A stretch of 13,437 bases of DNA from Phocaeicola plebeius. GTDB lineage: Bacteria; Bacteroidota; Bacteroidia; Bacteroidales; Bacteroidaceae. How positions within the stretch are numbered: the stretch's first letter is position 1; every line of letters begins with the position of its first letter. Below are positions 12,550 through 13,437 of the stretch, piece by piece. The DNA is taken from assembly GCA_004558305.1 (NCBI GenBank), contig SFDG01000060.1, forward strand, positions 1-13,437, in the 5' to 3' direction. A model generated the notes under the pieces. It had not been told where the DNA came from. It saw only the letters and a list, made by a program, of their open reading frames with translations, and searched no databases. The position numbers and the translations under genes were made by a program.

Positions 12550-13437
12550 ATGGAAAGACAGAATTACCTCAGCTACTGGTCCTCCCTCTACAAGGAGGAC
12601 CTGACGGAGAACATCCTCCCCTTCTGGCTGGAACACGGATGGGACAAGGAGAACGGAGGCGTGTACACCTGTGTGGACCGCGAGGGAAAGCTCATGGACA
12701 GCACCAAGTCGGTGTGGTTCCAGGGACGCTTCGCCTTCACCTGCTGCTTTGCTTATAATAATGTAGAGAAACGGCCCGAATACCTGGAGGCGGCCAAGTC
12801 CACCCTCGACTTCATCGAGGCCCACTGCTTCGACACCGACCGGCGGATGTATTTTGAAGTGGCGGCCGACGGGACTCCGCTGCGCAAGCGGCGCTACATC
12901 TTCAGCGAAAGCTTTGCGGCCATCGCCATGGCCGAATACAGCCTCGCCACGGGCTGCCGGGAGTATGCCGAGAAGGCGCTGGCCGTCTTCAAGGACATGC
13001 GCCGCTTCCTCACCACTCCGGGACTGCTGTCCCCGAAGTACCTGCCTTCCGTGGAAATGCAGGGGCATTCCATCACGATGATCATGATCAACGTGGCCTC
13101 GCGCATCCGGAAAGTCATCGAGGACCCGGAACTGGACGCGCAGATCGACGAATCGCTCCATGCGCTGAAGACCTATTTCATCCATCCCGAATTCAAGGCC
13201 CTGCTGGAGACGGTAGGCCCCAACGGGGAGTTCATCGACACCATCAACGGACGGGTGATCAACCCGGGCCACTGCATCGAGACGTCCTGGTTCCTCTTCG
13301 ACGTGGCCATGGACCGCGGCGGCGACAAGGAACTGATCGACATGGCCCTGACCATCCTCGACTGGTCGTGGGAATGGGGCTGGGACAAGGAGTTCGGCGG
13401 CATCATCAACTTCCGCGACTGCAAGAACTTCCCGCCG
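12550..13437 (+). CDS. nanE: N-acylglucosamine 2-epimerase (ManNAc epimerase), partial at right edge
   Basis: The frame from the ATG at 12550 stays open for 296 codons to the window end; about a quarter of the gene is missing compared with the usual length near 400. It belongs to the AGE/renin-binding-protein family, an (alpha/alpha)6 barrel that interconverts N-acetylmannosamine and N-acetylglucosamine. Visible signatures are VWFQGRFAF (R60), FSESFAAIAMAEYS (118-131), GHSITMIMIN (172-181), NPGHCIETSWF (H241 and E244, matching a conserved His/Glu pair of the porcine enzyme) and DKEFGGIINF near the cut. The second catalytic histidine should lie beyond the edge. In B. fragilis the partner of the lyase is this AGE-type epimerase, not the E. 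coli ManNAc-6-P type, so free ManNAc becomes GlcNAc for a ROK kinase. A nanT-type transporter is expected next. Confidence 0.93.
   Translation, partial: MERQNYLSYWSSLYKEDLTENILPFWLEHGWDKENGGVYTCVDREGKLMDSTKSVWFQGRFAFTCCFAYNNVEKRPEYLEAAKSTLDFIEAHCFDTDRRMYFEVAADGTPLRKRRYIFSESFAAIAMAEYSLATGCREYAEKALAVFKDMRRFLTTPGLLSPKYLPSVEMQGHSITMIMINVASRIRKVIEDPELDAQIDESLHALKTYFIHPEFKALLETVGPNGEFIDTINGRVINPGHCIETSWFLFDVAMDRGGDKELIDMALTILDWSWEWGWDKEFGGIINFRDCKNFPP

Noticed and set aside
11590..13272. Long minus-strand open frame opposite nanA and nanE
   Set aside because: Antisense shadow of two well-identified genes; its composition resembles the other shadows.

Overview
The window looks like chromosome of a gut-type member of the Bacteroidales (Bacteroidetes), with GC-rich coding sequence and AT-rich control regions. 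The evidence is the repeated Bacteroides-type promoter signature (TTTG/TTG, about 19 bp, then TAnnTTTG) upstream of most transcription units, the near absence of Shine-Dalgarno sites, a DnaE of about 1265 residues with an intact PHP domain, a DUF4834-type protein, and a B. fragilis-type sialic acid catabolic pair. I cannot name the genus.

Layout. Positions 1-87 hold the N-terminus of a minus-strand ATPase running off the left edge. Positions 344-4868 hold a minus-strand block: dnaE (replicative polymerase alpha subunit), trxA (thioredoxin) and a small acidic protein. trxA has its own promoter inside the dnaE tail. From a shared 179-bp divergent control region, the plus-strand block psd-pssA-DUF4834 (5048-6726) makes phosphatidylethanolamine: PssA forms phosphatidylserine and Psd decarboxylates it. 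The annotated starts of dnaE and psd were moved inward because promoter boxes overlap the longer versions.

Positions 6725-10027 form a distinctive segment. A secreted GH95 alpha-L-fucosidase gene (minus, 7156-9645) stands alone between two mirror-image copies of a compound repeat (boxes A-B-C on the left, C-B-A on the right). Box B is a 77-79 bp element able to fold either as one long stem or as two small hairpins. A third B-C copy lies at 11038-11169. A small membrane protein gene follows (minus, 10069-10449).

Positions 10450-11616 have no convincing gene but are dense in structure: a TCATTTG tandem array, an AT-only palindrome nested inside a 17-bp perfect inverted repeat, the third B-C repeat, a dyad with a promoter-like box and no gene, and a 23-bp tandem repeat. 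The final transcription unit (promoter 11547-11577) is nanA/nanL (N-acetylneuraminate lyase) followed by the start of nanE (N-acylglucosamine 2-epimerase). These break sialic acid down to ManNAc and then GlcNAc. Together with the fucosidase they suggest use of host mucin-type glycans.

I found no CRISPR array, tRNA, rRNA, transposase or defence cassette. The most unusual material is the repeat architecture around the fucosidase gene.
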